A stretch of DNA of 64,000 nt from NCBI GenBank assembly GCA_030035585.1, contig CM057481.1, positions 4,675,128-4,739,127 of the forward strand, given 5' to 3'. The translations under genes and the position numbers were made by a program. The stretch comes from Dugong dugon. Taxonomy: Eukaryota; Chordata; Mammalia; Sirenia; Dugongidae. Below are positions 21,986 to 33,930 of this stretch, piece by piece (positions within the stretch are counted from its first letter, which is position 1; each line of letters starts with the position of its first letter). The notes under the pieces are model-generated. The model searched no databases. It was not told the DNA's origin and worked only from the letters and a program-made list of their open reading frames with translations.

Positions 21986-24189
21986 AAAACATCTTTCTCA
22001 AGACTGCTAACCAGTGCTTATGGAAAAGCAAAGGAAGAAGAAAATCAGGACTCTGGGATCATAGATCTATCATCAAAAAGGATTCTTTGTGCCCTCCACA
22101 GTCTGATCATTAAAAAAGGTCATTCTATTACCTAAGAAGGACAGAGCAGTAACTGGGTGGCAGACTTGTTCTCAATGGACCACAAAGCCATTCTTGTCAC
22201 CAAAGGCATGACTGTAAGTGAAAACTCCCCACCTGCGAAGTACTAACTCCTCCAGGTGGAAGGGAGAAAACGGAAAGAAGAAGAGAGAAAGTGGAAGGGA
22301 CTGCTCCTGGCCCATCTGGCTCCTCAAACGCCACATCGGAATACTTTCTGCAGAATTAATGACAAAGCGGGATGGTGCTAGAAAGACCCTTTCCAAGGAG
22401 GTATTGAGTGGCTGCCCTAGGCTTCAGGCCCACACCAACATGTAAAGTAAACAAGAGAATTATTGTCTGGGTTGCTGCAAATTTTGTGTGGTCACACTGG
22501 ACCTGGAACACGCCCGCTGTTCCTCAAACAGCCTCAGAGAACGACACAGAAATGACCTGCTTCCAAACGCTCTGAAACTCCCTCTCCTTCCCTGAGAAAA
22601 CGATGAACTTACATAGCGATTTTAGCCAAGAGAAATCATTTTACTCTATGGATTCATTTGTCTTTCCCCCTCCCCTTCGATTCTCCTGCTCATGCAGAGT
22701 GGTAATAAACCATGAATCCTTTTCTGCTTTTTCATCAAGACAACTGAACCAGGATGATCTCTCCAACGGCCTAAAAGCAAAGGTAGCACAGTACTCTTGT
22801 ATTACTTCAATTCTCTACCTTCACTCAATGACTTCTTTTTGATGAACGACGTCCATGGTCTCTATTTACCTATCTAGAACTCTTCCTTCTCATCCTTCCT
22901 TCTGCTGTTGCTTCTTCATTTCTAGTAAAGGGAGAAAGGCAACAAATGGCAGCAAAATTAAGAAAAATGGATTGTTTGCTCTGTCCAAATGTGACCTACA
23001 TTTGAAGACAGGTAGAGATGCTTAACAGAAAAATCACCTCAAACTATCAATGTCCACCCACTTGAGAGGGCTACCGAAATCACAATGGACTGCATCCAAA
23101 AATGAAAGAGCTCAGATTTTTCTTACAGAAAAATAACTTCCTAAAATTTCATGAAAGGAATTAACAAAGGCCCTCTGGAGACAGTCCAGGAAGACCAACC
23201 AGAACGAGTAAAAGGACGAAGAATAACTCCTCTGAGGAAAAGGTAAAGGAAGTGGAATTGTTTAGCCTGAAGAAAAGGTGACTAAGGAGTAATTTGATTA
23301 AAGGCCCTTCGATGGGGAAGATGCTGACCAGCTCTTCTCTATGTCCAGAGAGGGCCAAGTTAGAGGAAACTAAATTAAAGCCTAAGAGATGTGAGTTAAA
23401 TAAGAGAGGAATTCCTTAACTTTCAGGACGATTTTTTTTTTTTTAAAATGAAATGGGCTGCCATACATAGCAAGTTAGGCCGGAAATGTTCTGGAACAGA
23501 CAGCCATCTGTCCAGAAATAATATCATCTCTGAGTTGCCAGAAACGGATGGCCTGCGAGACTATCTCAGCAACACGGCCCTAAAGTTTGTTTATGCTCTA
23601 GAATATGTGCTTCTTTCGCAGCTAGCATTGAGTTCTTCCAAAAAGTTTATTTCTGATACCTTGGGGAGGAATTAGTCATATAAAAAGAGGCTGGTTTTAA
23701 ATTTAACATAAAAATGCTTTTGCTTAAATTGCTCTTACAGCTTAATGACACGCTGTGGCTTAAAAGCTCGGCTGCTTCCTTGTCATTAACCCAACTGGCC
23801 CAAAGATTACGAAGGAAGGATGTGATGGTTCTGAGAGTGGAATGGTGACCGGGGCCATATGACAGCGTCAAGCAGATCATAGCTTTGCTTGAGTCACACA
23901 GAAGAGGAGAGGAGGACGAGCTTAACAGTCTCATCAGACTCTTCTGGAGGTTGGCAGGACTCACTTAGGCCAGGTCATTCCTCCTGGTTGAACGACAGCT
24001 GCCAGTGATCTGCCTCTTTGGTAAGTGGCAGGAGACGGCTGCTTGGCCCTGGAGCGGACACCACCATGATCCTTGATGACGGGAGTTCATATTTTTCGCT
24101 TTGGTAGGTGAGCTGGGCCAGGAACCTGCCAAAGCATGATTACACAGCTATGCTGGGTTGTCCTTGGTCCTCACCCTTGTTTAGAAACC
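21986..24189. other. Repeat-poor intron sequence
   Basis: No transposon or exon was recognised over about 2.2 kb. It lies 1-3 kb upstream of the 20.6-kb exon in gene orientation. Scattered short frames have no recognisable domain. Confidence 0.45.
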
Positions 24190-24545
24190 ACACTCACGTA
24201 AGTCCAACCTGACCACCACCTGGGCCTCCACTTTGCTTCATTCCAAAGGATGCAATGAGAAGGTGGCCCTTGAGTTGTGCAACAAGGCAGGCTACACAAC
24301 ACTGGACCCACAGAACAAGCCACACCGACAGAACTGTGCTTCACCCCATCTCTCTGGGCTTCTGACAGAGCCATCTGTTTGGTGGTCAGTTTTGTTCCGC
24401 TCTTCAAGATCTGGTTAACCGACACAGGTGATCTTCCTAAAATGTGCAGGACATCATGGCACACCTCTGTTCGATACCTTTCGACAGCCTCCTGCGCCTA
24501 CTGGGGGGCCCTGTGGATCTGGTCTGTGCTAATTCTCCAGTCTCA
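24190..24545 (-). repeat. L2 relic
   Basis: 'gtgatcttcctaaaatgtgcagg' and 'tttcgacagcctcc' resemble the reversed L2 coding region. It is strongly diverged. Confidence 0.5.
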
Positions 24546-24554
24546 CAATGCTTA

Positions 24555-24812
24555 CTCTTGCTGCCTGGGTTCAAATTCTGAACATAAACCCTACTTGCTA
24601 ACGTGTGATCCTGGTCAAATTATTGAACTTTTTTGGGCTTCACTTTCCTCATTTGTACAATGGAGAGAATAGCATTATCTACCTCCTATGACTTTTATAG
24701 CTATTAAGTGAGTAACTACATGTAAGGTGTTTGGAATGATTCCTGGAACATAGTAAGTGCTCAGTAAGTATGAATACCGTTATTATTACTATTGTTATTA
24801 TTTTATGAGGAA
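24555..24812 (+). repeat. MIR
   Basis: It contains 'cctgggttcaaattctg', 'ttcactttcctcatttgtac' and 'acatagtaagtgctcagtaa'. Confidence 0.88.
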
Positions 24813-24973
24813 ATGGAGCCCTGGCGGCATAGTGGTTAAGCGCTGGGCTGCTAACAAAAAGTTTGGCATTTCGAATCCACCAGTCACTCCTTGGAAACCC
24901 TATGGGGCAGTTCTGTCCTGCCCTATAGGGTCGCTATGAGTTGGAATCGACACGAAGGCAATGGGTTTGGTTG
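24813..24973 (+). mobile_element. AfroSINE
   Basis: It contains 'gagccctggcggcatagtgg', 'ttggaaaccctatggggc' and 'gggtcgctatgagttgga'. The head is nearly intact and the middle is the short subtype. Confidence 0.95.
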
Positions 24974-25199
24974 TGGTAGCAATGACTGTAACAATCTAAG
25001 ATGCTGTGTCTGCTTCTCCAACCTCATCCTCTTTGTTAACTTACATTTATCACACCCATGATATGCCAGGTACATTGTTAAGCATTTTACAGATACTGCT
25101 CTGGTTTCTAACTTCCTCTTAGCTTAAAATAATAATATTACTTTATATAAAATAGATAAATAATAACATTGTTAATAACACTATTGTTATATCATTAAC

Positions 25200-25690
25200 A
25201 CTAGTGGCTAACATTCTACTGAGCACTTACTATGTGCTCGGCACTGTGCTAAAGGAGCCCCGATGGCACAACGGTTACGCGCTTGGCTGCTAACTGAAAG
25301 GCTGGCAGTCGGAATCCACTCAGTAGCACCATGGAGAAAAGATCTGGCAATCCGCTCCAGTGAAGATTACAGCCTAGAAAATCCCATGGGGGCAGTTCTA
25401 CTCTGTCATACTGGGTTGCTATGAGTCAGAATTGACTCCATGGCACCCAGCAACCACGAAGGCATTGTGCTAAGAGCGTTATATATTTTTTCTCACGTAA
25501 TCCTCACAGCAATGTCACAAGGTTGGCATTATTATTACCACAATAGTAGTAGTCATAGATCTGACTGACGAGGAAACTGGGCTTGGAGACATTCAGCAAC
25601 TTTCCCAAGGTCACACAGGAACCCAGAGGTGAGGTGAGGATTCGAAACCCATGTCTGTGTGACTCTATTTTTCTACATTCTCAGTCACTT
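25200..25690 (-). repeat. MIR interrupted by AfroSINE
   Basis: The left part is 'gagcacttactatgtgctcgg'. The right part is 'gacgaggaaactgggcttgg' and 'cccaaggtcacacagg'. The SINE at 25255-25458 splits it, with GGCACTGTGCTAA / GGCATTGTGCTAA as target duplication. A separate MIR scrap lies at 25040-25110. Confidence 0.88.
25255..25458 (+). mobile_element. AfroSINE inside MIR
   Basis: It contains 'gagccccgatggcacaacgg', 'tgaagattacagcctagaa' and 'gctatgagtcagaattgac'. One base of the duplication has changed since insertion. Confidence 0.95.
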
Positions 25691-25699
25691 CATGCCAGG

Positions 25700-27015
25700 T
25701 GTAAAACAGGTTCCCAGCATTATTCACTGAAAGAATAATACTGTAGTGGAGAAAATGAATGTGGTGATAAAAGTCCCCAAACAATTCTCTTCCACCGACC
25801 TCCAGGCCATTCCACACAGGGCACCCCCCACTGGTAGCATAAATCTATTTCCACTCCTCCCCATTCTGGAAAGAAACAGCTCAGCAGAAAAAGACCAGAG
25901 AACCGTGGACAAGATGGCAGACACAGAAGAGAGCGCCATCCATCTGATAAAGACCTTGCTTTTATCCTCCTTACCGTTTTCCAGAGGCACGTAATAAACA
26001 CACTTGGATTTATCTTTACTTGAATATAACCAACGAAGTCTTTATCATTTAGTAAAAATAAACGAAAGTTTTTATTTCTATAACATTAAATTAACTTTTT
26101 AACTTTTCAAGTGAACGTGTAAAACGTTTCTTTCTTTTATTCCTGCTTGGGGAGCTGTAATTGCATCTCCACTGGTGCTGTTTCAGAACAATTTTAACCT
26201 TGAATCGCAAATGTGTTGGCTGGAAGTGTATATAAATCATTTCAACTTAGTTTTTATTATAAAAATATTACAGAGAATAATTAGTTCTGAATCTGTCAGT
26301 TCGAATCAAAGGAAGGTTGAAATCCCTTCACGCCATTTGTCTGCAGCAGGAGCTCTCGCCCACAAGCCGTGAGGGAAAGGCCCATCGTAGCTGAAGGGGG
26401 AAATGATACAAAGCCAAAAATAATATAATTATGAACCATTAAAAGGGTGATATGCACAATTTTTGAAAGGATGGATATATAACAGCAATTAAACAAAACC
26501 AGAGTCCATTATAATCACAATAAGAAATCTCAGGGAAAGCATTGGGAACTCAACGTTACACCTAAGGTCGCCGAGACATTTTAGCTTCCCCACACGTTCG
26601 GGGGATGACAGGGCATGCCCTGTTTTGTTGCCTCATTATGAAACAAGACAATCATGATGGAATATTACATTCCCAATAGCCTGGAGCATCCAAAGTTTTA
26701 CTCATTGAACCAAGGCTGCAAAAATAAAACGTAAGAATAACTAGCTAAATGCAGGGCCGTGTCCCCCTGTAGCTACACACTTTCTTTTGCATGAAGACGA
26801 TTAAGAACGGCTTTCTACAGAAAGAACAGGGCTTAACCGTAATTAACCAAGAATGTTGTTTTGGATTAATGATGGCACCTTTATATTGCCATTAAAAAAA
26901 AAACCCTCTTTATTCACGTGCACTGCACATTATGTAGTATTGGAATAGAAGCTTCCCGAATTGTTATCCACTCATGGCTGTAGCCTTGAGATGAATTTAG
27001 AGACGCGGCAGCTGC
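25700..27015. other. AT-rich repeat-poor stretch, candidate conserved noncoding element
   Basis: From about 26.0 to 26.95 kb no transposon is visible. The sequence is AT-rich with several TAATTA/ATTAA-type words ('accgtaattaaccaag' at 26838, 'agaataattagttc' at 26274). A regulatory role is inference only. Confidence 0.4.
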
Positions 27016-27030
27016 TAGCCACATGTGGCT

Positions 27031-27241
27031 AAACCAAAACCAAACCCACTGCCATCGAGTCAATTCCAACTCATAGCAACCCTATGGGACAGAGCGGAAC
27101 TGCCTCATAGGGTTTCCAAGGCTGTAAATCTTTATGGGAGCAGACTGCCACATCTTTCTCTTGTGGAGCGGCTGATGGGTTCAAACGGCCAACCTTTCAG
27201 TTAGCAGCCAAGTGCTTTAACCACTGCGCTACTAGGGCTCC
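27031..27241 (-). mobile_element. AfroSINE, long subtype, with target duplication
   Basis: It contains 'cgagtcaattccaactcat', 'ggctgtaaatctttatggg' and 'gcgctactagggctcc'. Flanks are 'gccacatgtggcta' and 'gacacacgtggcta'. Confidence 0.95.
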
Positions 27242-27302
27242 AGACACACGTGGCTACACCACTGGAAATGTAGTCTTACCCATGGAAATGATAGTATTTG
27301 GA

Positions 27303-27462
27303 TAAAACCGATTGCTGTCAAGTTGATTCTGACTTAAAGTGACCCTATAGGACAGAGCAGAACCGCCCCATAGAGTTTCCAAGGAGCGGCTGGTGGATTT
27401 GAACTGGTTTTTTTTGATTATTTTGATTAGCAGCTCTAGCTTTCAACCACTGCGCCACCAAG
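27303..27462 (-). mobile_element. AfroSINE, short subtype
   Basis: It contains 'caagttgattctgactta', 'gtttccaaggagcggctgg' and 'actgcgccacca', with a T-rich interruption near 27410. Confidence 0.92.
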
Positions 27463-27639
27463 AATAAACTGGGTTATATAAAATACATTGTTGAAGTTAA
27501 TTTCACCTGTTTCTTTTCACATTTTTAATGTGGCTACTAGGAAATTTGGAATGACGTGAATAGCTTGTGTTTTATTTCTTCTGGAAAGTGCTGCCACACA
27601 GGATTGGTGAGAATTTAACAGCCATGACAGAGACACCAC

Positions 27640-27885
27640 CTAACAACTACTGAGCACTTCCTGTGGTGCCAGGCAGCTGTGTACACATTTATACACATTC
27701 CATTGTTCGATCTTTATAATGACTCCACGAGGTGAATACTATCACCACCCCCATTTTACAGACAAGAAAACCAAGGCACTGAGTAGCAGAATGGTCGAGT
27801 AATTTGGCTAAAGAATAGAGCCAAGAATGGAAACCACACGGTTTGGCTCCAGAGCACTTGGTCTTAACTGCTGCTCTACTCTTCA
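27640..27885 (-). repeat. MIR
   Basis: It contains 'actgagcacttcctgtggtgcc', 'cccattttacagacaagaaa' and 'tggctccagagcacttgg'. Confidence 0.85.
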
Positions 27886-29204
27886 TGGCAAGTAACTGTG
27901 GTTGAAAAAGACCACGCAGACAAACTTGTCCCATCTACTCCAGCTTGCCGTAAGAGGGAAAAAAACCCACAAAAAAACCCAACGTTAAACAAACTAGACT
28001 TATTCAGACTTAATTGATTGCCTTTTTGATAAAACCACCAGTAAGCACTTAACTAAAATTCATGCTGGGGAAAATTATAGCTGTGTCATATTTTAAAGTA
28101 CAGGAGGCAAAGATTCCGGAAAGGGAGCACTGGGATTGTCACCAATGGCCAAAGAATCATTATCTGAGGACTACTGTCCTACAATAAAACAAATCCAAGC
28201 ACGCTGAACTCAGAGATGGTCATCTTCTCTGACTGATCATGAACACACTGCAGGCAACTATCTCTATGTGCTAGCCCTGGCTCCTCTGGCCTCCTACCCC
28301 AGGGTGAGAGTGCCGCCATTTTGTTTGGATGACAAGGTCATGGAATAATATTTACAGGAGATGTTCAGTGGAGTCATATAACCCACAGACTACTGGCCAA
28401 CCAAGCCAACATGTGATTCCACTAGCAACACCGTATTTAGGTCTACATTATGACATAAAGCAGAGGCATAGTTCACGGGCTACAGGGCTGGTTTGAATGT
28501 CCAACCAGACTCACAAAAAGAACAAAAAGGAATGGTTGCTCCTATTTACTCTGTAAGCCTTGAAAGAAACCCACATTATACAAGCCAACAGTTTGTGCTA
28601 ACCACTGTATTTTTTGGTGTGCATGCTCTCATTTTCTTCGCTTGCAGGCACTTACGCTGGATGAGGAGAGAGAAGAGGAGACGGGGAACAGAGACTCTGG
28701 AGAAGCGGAGGAATGAATGACTAGGAGGGTTTTCCTTCTGACAGAAGCAGACTTGGAATTCCTGACCACTTGGCTTTTCCGAATTGGCTGTTCGCCCTTC
28801 TGAAATGGACACGCTGTGCTAACTTCAGAAAGAATGTTGGCAGGGTCAGTATGGGGAGGTCTGAGGCGGTAATACTTGGAGGGCCAATGTTTTCCTTCCC
28901 GATAGCTGACACAGCTGTGACCTCCATGCAGCAAGGATCTAGTTTGTCCACATGAAAATGAGCTGTTTCTCCCCTGAGGAGAAAGATGGGGATATGTGTG
29001 AAGCAGTACCTGATAAAAGTACAGGTTTCCTGTGCTATCTGAAAATAGAGAGCTCCTATGAAGCCTTTTGTAAGGCAAAATGGTGTAAAGTGAAGAAGCA
29101 ATTACCATTAATTTATATGGGGAAAAAAATTCTTGAGCGTTCTCAGACCCAAAAGATAACCTACCAAATCGTACCAAGTAACACAAAAAACCTACGATAA
29201 CACT
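27886..29204. other. Intron stretch with an unexplained long minus-strand frame
   Basis: No repeat was recognised with confidence. A 224-codon frame (29303-28629, minus) overlaps the Tigger-like segment at its start and shows no recognisable domain apart from a hydrophobic run near residues 28-43. It is probably a chance frame; see findings. Confidence 0.4.
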
Positions 29205-29470
29205 AACGTACAGTAAAAGCTGGAATGCCGGCTGCAGTTCCCGGGGAAGGAGCGTGGAGGCGCCACTCTCGCTGTTGGGGGTGTGCCGTTCACTGCGTAA
29301 CAAACGCTGAACGTTATTTCCGATTTTCGTCTTTTTTGTCTAAAGGCAAAAATCCTCTTTGGATTTCTTCCCGTTAGCGAAAACAGGTATTAATGAAGGT
29401 CTTTCGTTAAAACGAAGCGGCAGAAAGCGAACTTTTGAAAAGCAGGAGGTACCCTGTCTTGTCCGATGAT
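29205..29470. mobile_element. Probable Tigger/pogo-like DNA transposon fragment
   Basis: This stretch is CpG-containing but otherwise AT-rich. It includes 'cgttatttccgattttcgtc', 'tcctctttggatttcttcc' and 'cgttagcgaaaacaggta', resembling Tigger nonautonomous elements. The ends were not defined. Confidence 0.5.
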
Positions 29471-30855
29471 GTTTATAGCGAAGAAGGTGAGAAGCCAATC
29501 AGATTAATTTAGTTCTTCACTGTTTCCAACAGTACCTACAGAGAAGTCATGGACTGGAAGTCACAGAGAAAACGCTTCCATTATTTCTTTCTCTGAGTGT
29601 ATGGGAAGAAGGAAGTAGAAGAGAAAAGTCATGTTAATAAGGCACTTCCTAAGAGCTCCAGTTAGCAGACGTCTACACTCTGACATCCAGGCTCCAGGGC
29701 CCTGCCTTTGGTTTGGCCCCGCTCAATATCTAAAGCTGCAATAAAACACTGTATGTGTTAATGGCTCTTCTCCCCAGCTAACCAGCTACCATCCTTTGCC
29801 TCATTCCTCACAAGGCATCTCACAGAAAAAGTGGCCAAACTTGTATTTCCTAACCTCATTATCTCAAGCCTTTAAATCTTTGGGGGAAGGAAAAAAAGGC
29901 ACTTTCCTAAGTTGACAAAAAGGATCCCTTTTAAAAGTCCCTCCCTCCACCCCGACCCTGAGGATATAAATATTTGGACTGTAATTTTACTTTATTTTAA
30001 TAAAACAATGTTGGCTTCACCATTAGGAAGAAAATGTGTTTCATATTTCATTATCTCCTTAAGGCTGACAGATCTTGCTCAGAAACAATCTAAAAAACAA
30101 ACTGCCAGGCTTTTTTTTTTTTTTTTTTTTCCTCCCCGTCAAAGTGGAATTAAAAGAAAACAAAATCTCAAAGTAAAATGTCTATCAACAGCAGTGAAGC
30201 CAAATAAATCTGTCTAGCCTGCCCCACACCATCTAACTTTGTCAGAGGGACAAACTGTCTCTCTGTTCACAGCTCCATCTAGAGGACCTGCCCCATTTAC
30301 TCCTAGCGGGTTAACACTGTAGGTCTTGGGACCCTACCCAGCTCCTCGGCTGAGCTAACCAAGGATGGACACATGACCCAAGGCCAACCAACTCATAGGT
30401 TGGCCAATGTCTATTGAGATCCACTCTCTTTAATTACTTGACTCAGACTGTTATTAGTTGGTAGTGAGCCCTTGAATTGAAAGATCATCTGGTACTAGAG
30501 CAACCATATGGGGCCAGGCAATTAAGAGAAAACAAGTGGGGAGAGAGAAAGGACAAGAACTTTGCAAAAGCAGAGAACCACAAGGTCAAGGCAGAAACTC
30601 CAAGATGTAAGGCACCACATGGCCCCTGAAAGAGAGAAAAGCATATTCCTCACTTTCTAGTTCTAGTCCTGGTCACGAAGAGACTCAACTGGCTTCATCA
30701 CACGATGTCCCTACTGTTGTTTCTCTGAAATAACCCCTCTATGTTTCTTAAATCCAAAAGGGGTCTGACCAAGATGCCACCCACCTCTACTTCCCCTACC
30801 CTGAGTTCTGTACCCTCTGCCCTTGTTAACAAAATCTTTGGACTATCCTCCATGC
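29471..30855. other. Intron sequence without recognised features
   Basis: It contains a T21 tract at about 30111-30130. The part 30340-30840 ('aggatggacacatgaccca') has the feel of an old LTR or DNA transposon but could not be assigned. Confidence 0.4.
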
Positions 30856-31026
30856 GGAAACCCTGGTGGTGTAGTGGTTAAGTGCTATGTGTGCTAACCA
30901 AAAGGCTGGCAGTGCGAATCCACCAGGCACTCCTTGGAAACTCTGTGGGGCAGCTCTACTCTGTCCTACGGGGTTGCTATGAGTCAGAATCGACTTGACG
31001 GCAACAGGTTTGGTTTTTTTGTTTTA
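30856..31026 (+). mobile_element. AfroSINE with target duplication
   Basis: It contains 'gaaaccctggtggtgtagtgg', 'ttggaaactctgtggggc' and 'ctatgagtcagaatcgac'. The flanks TATCCTCCATGC and TATCCCCCACGC agree at 10 of 12 positions. Confidence 0.95.
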
Positions 31027-31530
31027 TCCCCCACGCAGCTGGGTTCGTAATCTTGTTCCCTGTATCTTCAATTACTTTAACGATACTATCACATAAAATT
31101 CCAAAATTCCCCCCTTCCCTCTACAATGTCCCTACCATTAGCTGTCAAGCTCTGGGGAGGCATTTCCATGAAAGGCTTTGATAGGACTCTTCCATTTTTA
31201 GACAGTCTTGGTTAATCACTCAAATCCTCTTTCTTATAAACCCTACCCATTGCTCCCGGCTCTGTTTTCTAGAATCATACAGAAGAAATCTTACTGTTCT
31301 TCCACGTGAGCGCGTGATGAATTTTTGACAACTAACATGTCCCCTCTGAGAGTTTTCCCCTATCTATTATCCCTCATGAGGTGAATTCAAGGCCCTTCAT
31401 CTGACTGATGGTTTTTCTTCCTCTGATCTTGCTTTCAGCTCCATCTCTATTTAGCCAATTTCTAACCACAGTTAACTAACTGCTCAGCCTAAATCCCACC
31501 TTCCCATGAAATCTGCCCCAGCCACAATCA
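31027..31530. other. Intron sequence without recognised features
   Basis: No repeat, RNA gene or exon was recognised in this T/C-rich segment. Confidence 0.4.
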
Positions 31531-31534
31531 GAGG

Positions 31535-32020
31535 GGGGGCAGTATAGCCTAGCGGTCTACAACATGGGTTTTGGAAGTGGACACACTCAGACTTGGTTTC
31601 TGACTTCGTCACTCTTGGGCATGAATCTTGGGCATCTTACCTAGTCTCTCCACCCTGCAGTGTCTTTCTGTGTATAAAAACCCACTGCCATCAAGTCGAT
31701 TTTGACTCACAGTGACCCTGTAGGACAAAGTAGAACTGTCCCATAGGGTTTCCAAGGCTGAAATCTTTATGGAAGCAGACTGCCAAATCTTTCCTTCCAC
31801 GAGGGGCTGGTGGGTTCAAACCAGTGACCTTTCGGTTAGCAGCTGAGCGCTTAACCGGTACACCACCAGGACTCCTCCTTGTGTGTCGAGTGGTACCAAA
31901 ATACTTCTTTCTCCACATTGTTTTGCCCCTGATGAAGCTGACGTGTGTAACGTGCTCAGGAAAGTTCTTGCCACACAGAAAGTGCTCAGTCAGTGGTATT
32001 TTTTATTTCATTTCTTCGTA
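31535..32020 (+). repeat. MIR interrupted by AfroSINE
   Basis: The left part is 'gcagtatagcctagcggtc' and 'gcatcttacctagtctctc'. The right part is 'acagaaagtgctcagtcag'. The SINE is at 31676-31876. Confidence 0.75.
31676..31876 (-). mobile_element. AfroSINE, long subtype
   Basis: It contains 'caagtcgattttgactcac', 'ggctgaaatctttatggaa' and 'ccaccaggactcc'. Confidence 0.94.
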
Positions 32021-32054
32021 TACATGAATCTCTCTCTTTTCGGGACCCTGTGTA

Positions 32055-32280
32055 GGATTAGTGGTTAAAAGCATAATCTCTGGGGTCAGATACATGGCTT
32101 GGTAATCAGCTGTGTGACTTCCCACAACTTTTTTTTTTTTTTTTTAACCTCTGCGTTCCATTTCCTCCTTTGTAAAATGGGGGTACAAGTAGTACATACC
32201 TCATCTAAGATTGTTGTTCCTGAGGATTAAATGGGATAACAAGCATAAAGAGCTTAGAAGAGTCCCTAGAACAAGGTATC
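32055..32280 (+). repeat. MIR with internal T-tract
   Basis: It contains 'attagtggttaaaagcataatc', 'agctgtgtgacttcccac', 'tcctttgtaaaatggggg' and 'ggattaaatgggataac'. A T17 run sits in the middle. Confidence 0.9.
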
Positions 32281-32288
32281 ATCGTCAC

Positions 32289-32494
32289 AAAAACCAGCTG
32301 CCACTGAGTTGACTCTGACTTATAGTGACCCCGTGTGTGTCAGAGTCGAACTGTGCTCCACAGGGTTTTCAATGGCTGCTTTTACAGAAGTAGATCACCA
32401 GGTCTTTCTTCTGAGGTGCATCTGGGTGGACTCAAACCTCCACCCTTTTGGTTAGCAGCTGAGCGCATTAACCATTTATACCACACTGGGATTC
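32289..32494 (-). mobile_element. AfroSINE, 'gtgctccacag' subtype
   Basis: It contains 'ctgagttgactctgactta', 'actgtgctccacagggttt', 'ctcaaacctccacccttt' and 'ccacactgggattcc'. Confidence 0.94.
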
Positions 32495-32518
32495 CATCAC
32501 TGTTACAGAGAATAAAAA

Positions 32519-32690
32519 CAAAAAAAAAAACCCCCAAACCCGCTGCCATCAAGTCAATTCCGACTCAGAGCGACCGTATAGTACAGAGCAGAACTCCCAC
32601 ATAGGGTTTCTAAGGAGTGGCTGGTGGATTCGAACTGCCAGCCTTTTTGGTTGGCAGCCAAGTTCTTAACCACTAGGTCCCCTGGGCTCC
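32519..32690 (-). mobile_element. AfroSINE, short subtype, 260 bp downstream of a coding exon
   Basis: It contains 'caagtcaattccgactcag', 'ggagtggctggtggattcg' and 'cccctgggctcc'. It lies in the intron just past the 5' splice site of the exon at 32948-33105 (gene orientation), transcribed in the same direction as PTPRG. Confidence 0.94.
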
Positions 32691-32947
32691 AGTCGTAGAG
32701 GTACTTAAAGATGATCTAAATTTCATGCCTGCAATTCTCCTCAGTTGGTCAATTAATTTGGAGAGAGAATCCATGCTCTGTTTTATAATTCTTGGGTTCA
32801 AAACATGTTTGTTGGATGAAAGAATGAAGCAATCAATGAATAGCACAGGATCAAAAAAATCCTTACCAGAGTACTCTAGAAATGTCAGGTAGTTAAACCA
32901 ACACCAACGAGTACACCCCCGAGCCCCATGTGGGGCTTAATATCTAC

Positions 32948-33105
32948 CTGGCGGTAGGAGATGGGGACAGGCCTCCGAAAGATGATCCACTCCACGATTT
33001 CGCTACATGGCGGGGTGGTCAGAGACCCTGTGTACCGGTAATAGCTGCCCAGGGAGGCAGGCAGGAGGTCTCGGAGGACAAAAGGATCCAGAAAAGTCTC
33101 CTTCT
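32948..33105 (-). CDS. PTPRG: PTPRG exon, carbonic-anhydrase-like domain core (SLTTPPCSE)
   Basis: This 158-bp exon is read on the minus strand as two bases plus 52 codons, beginning [19 protein letters not shown] and ending [10 protein letters not shown]. It carries [14 protein letters not shown], the most conserved segment of alpha-carbonic anhydrases; the Thr-Thr pair corresponds to Thr199-Thr200 around the CA active site. The acceptor is CCCCAAACAG before 33105. The donor is CAG|GTAGAT at 32948/32947. It enters in phase 1 and leaves in phase 0. The residue before the last Gln is Arg, where I recall His in the human protein. This would be one conservative change and not a sign of decay. 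There is no frameshift or stop. Confidence 0.96.
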
Positions 33106-33439
33106 CTGTTTGGGGAAAGAGGGAGAAGAAAAGCATAATTATAAGCTGCACCAGACTACAGACACACACTTAAAACTCTTGCAGTGCCGGTGCCACATCA
33201 CACGCCTTCTGTTGGTTTACATCCCAAGAAGCATGAACATCTGTGGTGGGAGAGCACAGAAAACAAAGCAGGGCCTCCCAGGGTGTGTTCTGAGGACGCC
33301 AACACCGCACCGCATCTCATGAGAAAAGGGTTCCGTGATGAACGATGCTGGACAACATGGCGGTCTCTCCCTCCCCGCAGGAAGCAGACAAAACACTAGC
33401 ATAGAAAAGTCTCTGAGAAGTCCTGCGGAAAGGACAAGG

Positions 33440-33930
33440 GGTTTGATTTTCTTTTTTGTTGTGGTAAAAATATAAGTAACAGAACAGTTGCCATTTCAAC
33501 CATTTTTACATGTATAATTCAGTGACATTAATCACGTTCTGCATGTTGGCCAACCATCACCACTATCTGTTCCCAAATGTTTCCATTCCCTTAACAGACA
33601 CTCAGCACCCCCTAAACAATGACTCCCCCTTTCCCCTCCCTCCTACCCTTTGTAACCACTAATGAACTTTGGCCTCTATACATTTGCACATTTACATTTC
33701 ATGTAAGAGGGATCGTACAATATCTGTCCTTTTGCAAGTGACTTATTTCACTCAGCATAACGTGTTCAAGGTTCATCCATGTTGTAGCATGTATCAGGAC
33801 TTCATTTCTCCTCATTGCTGATACTCCATTGTATATGTGTACCACATTTTGTTTATCCACTCATCTGTTGACGGATATTTCAGCTACTGTGAATAGTGCT
33901 GTAATGAACACTGGCGTATTGGTTTCACTT
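33440..33930 (-). mobile_element. L1 3' end
   Basis: It contains 'gtggtaaaaatataagtaac', 'ttcagtgacattaatcacg', 'ttcactcagcataacgtg' and 'tccattgtatatgtgtacc', the reversed L1 3' region. Confidence 0.85.

Larger units (their letters stand above)
20786..32947 (-). other. PTPRG: PTPRG intron (about 12.2 kb, phase 0)
   Basis: The intron is bounded by GTAGAT at 32947 and TTCTCTGTTCAG at 20786. It contains MIR and L2 relics interrupted by AfroSINEs, a Tigger-like fragment near 29.3 kb and repeat-poor stretches at 22-24 kb, 25.7-27.0 kb and 27.9-30.8 kb. Confidence 0.9.

Noticed and set aside
29220-29300. CpG island or alternative promoter
   Set aside because: The CpG-richer patch is only about 80-250 bp and reads like a Tigger-type transposon.
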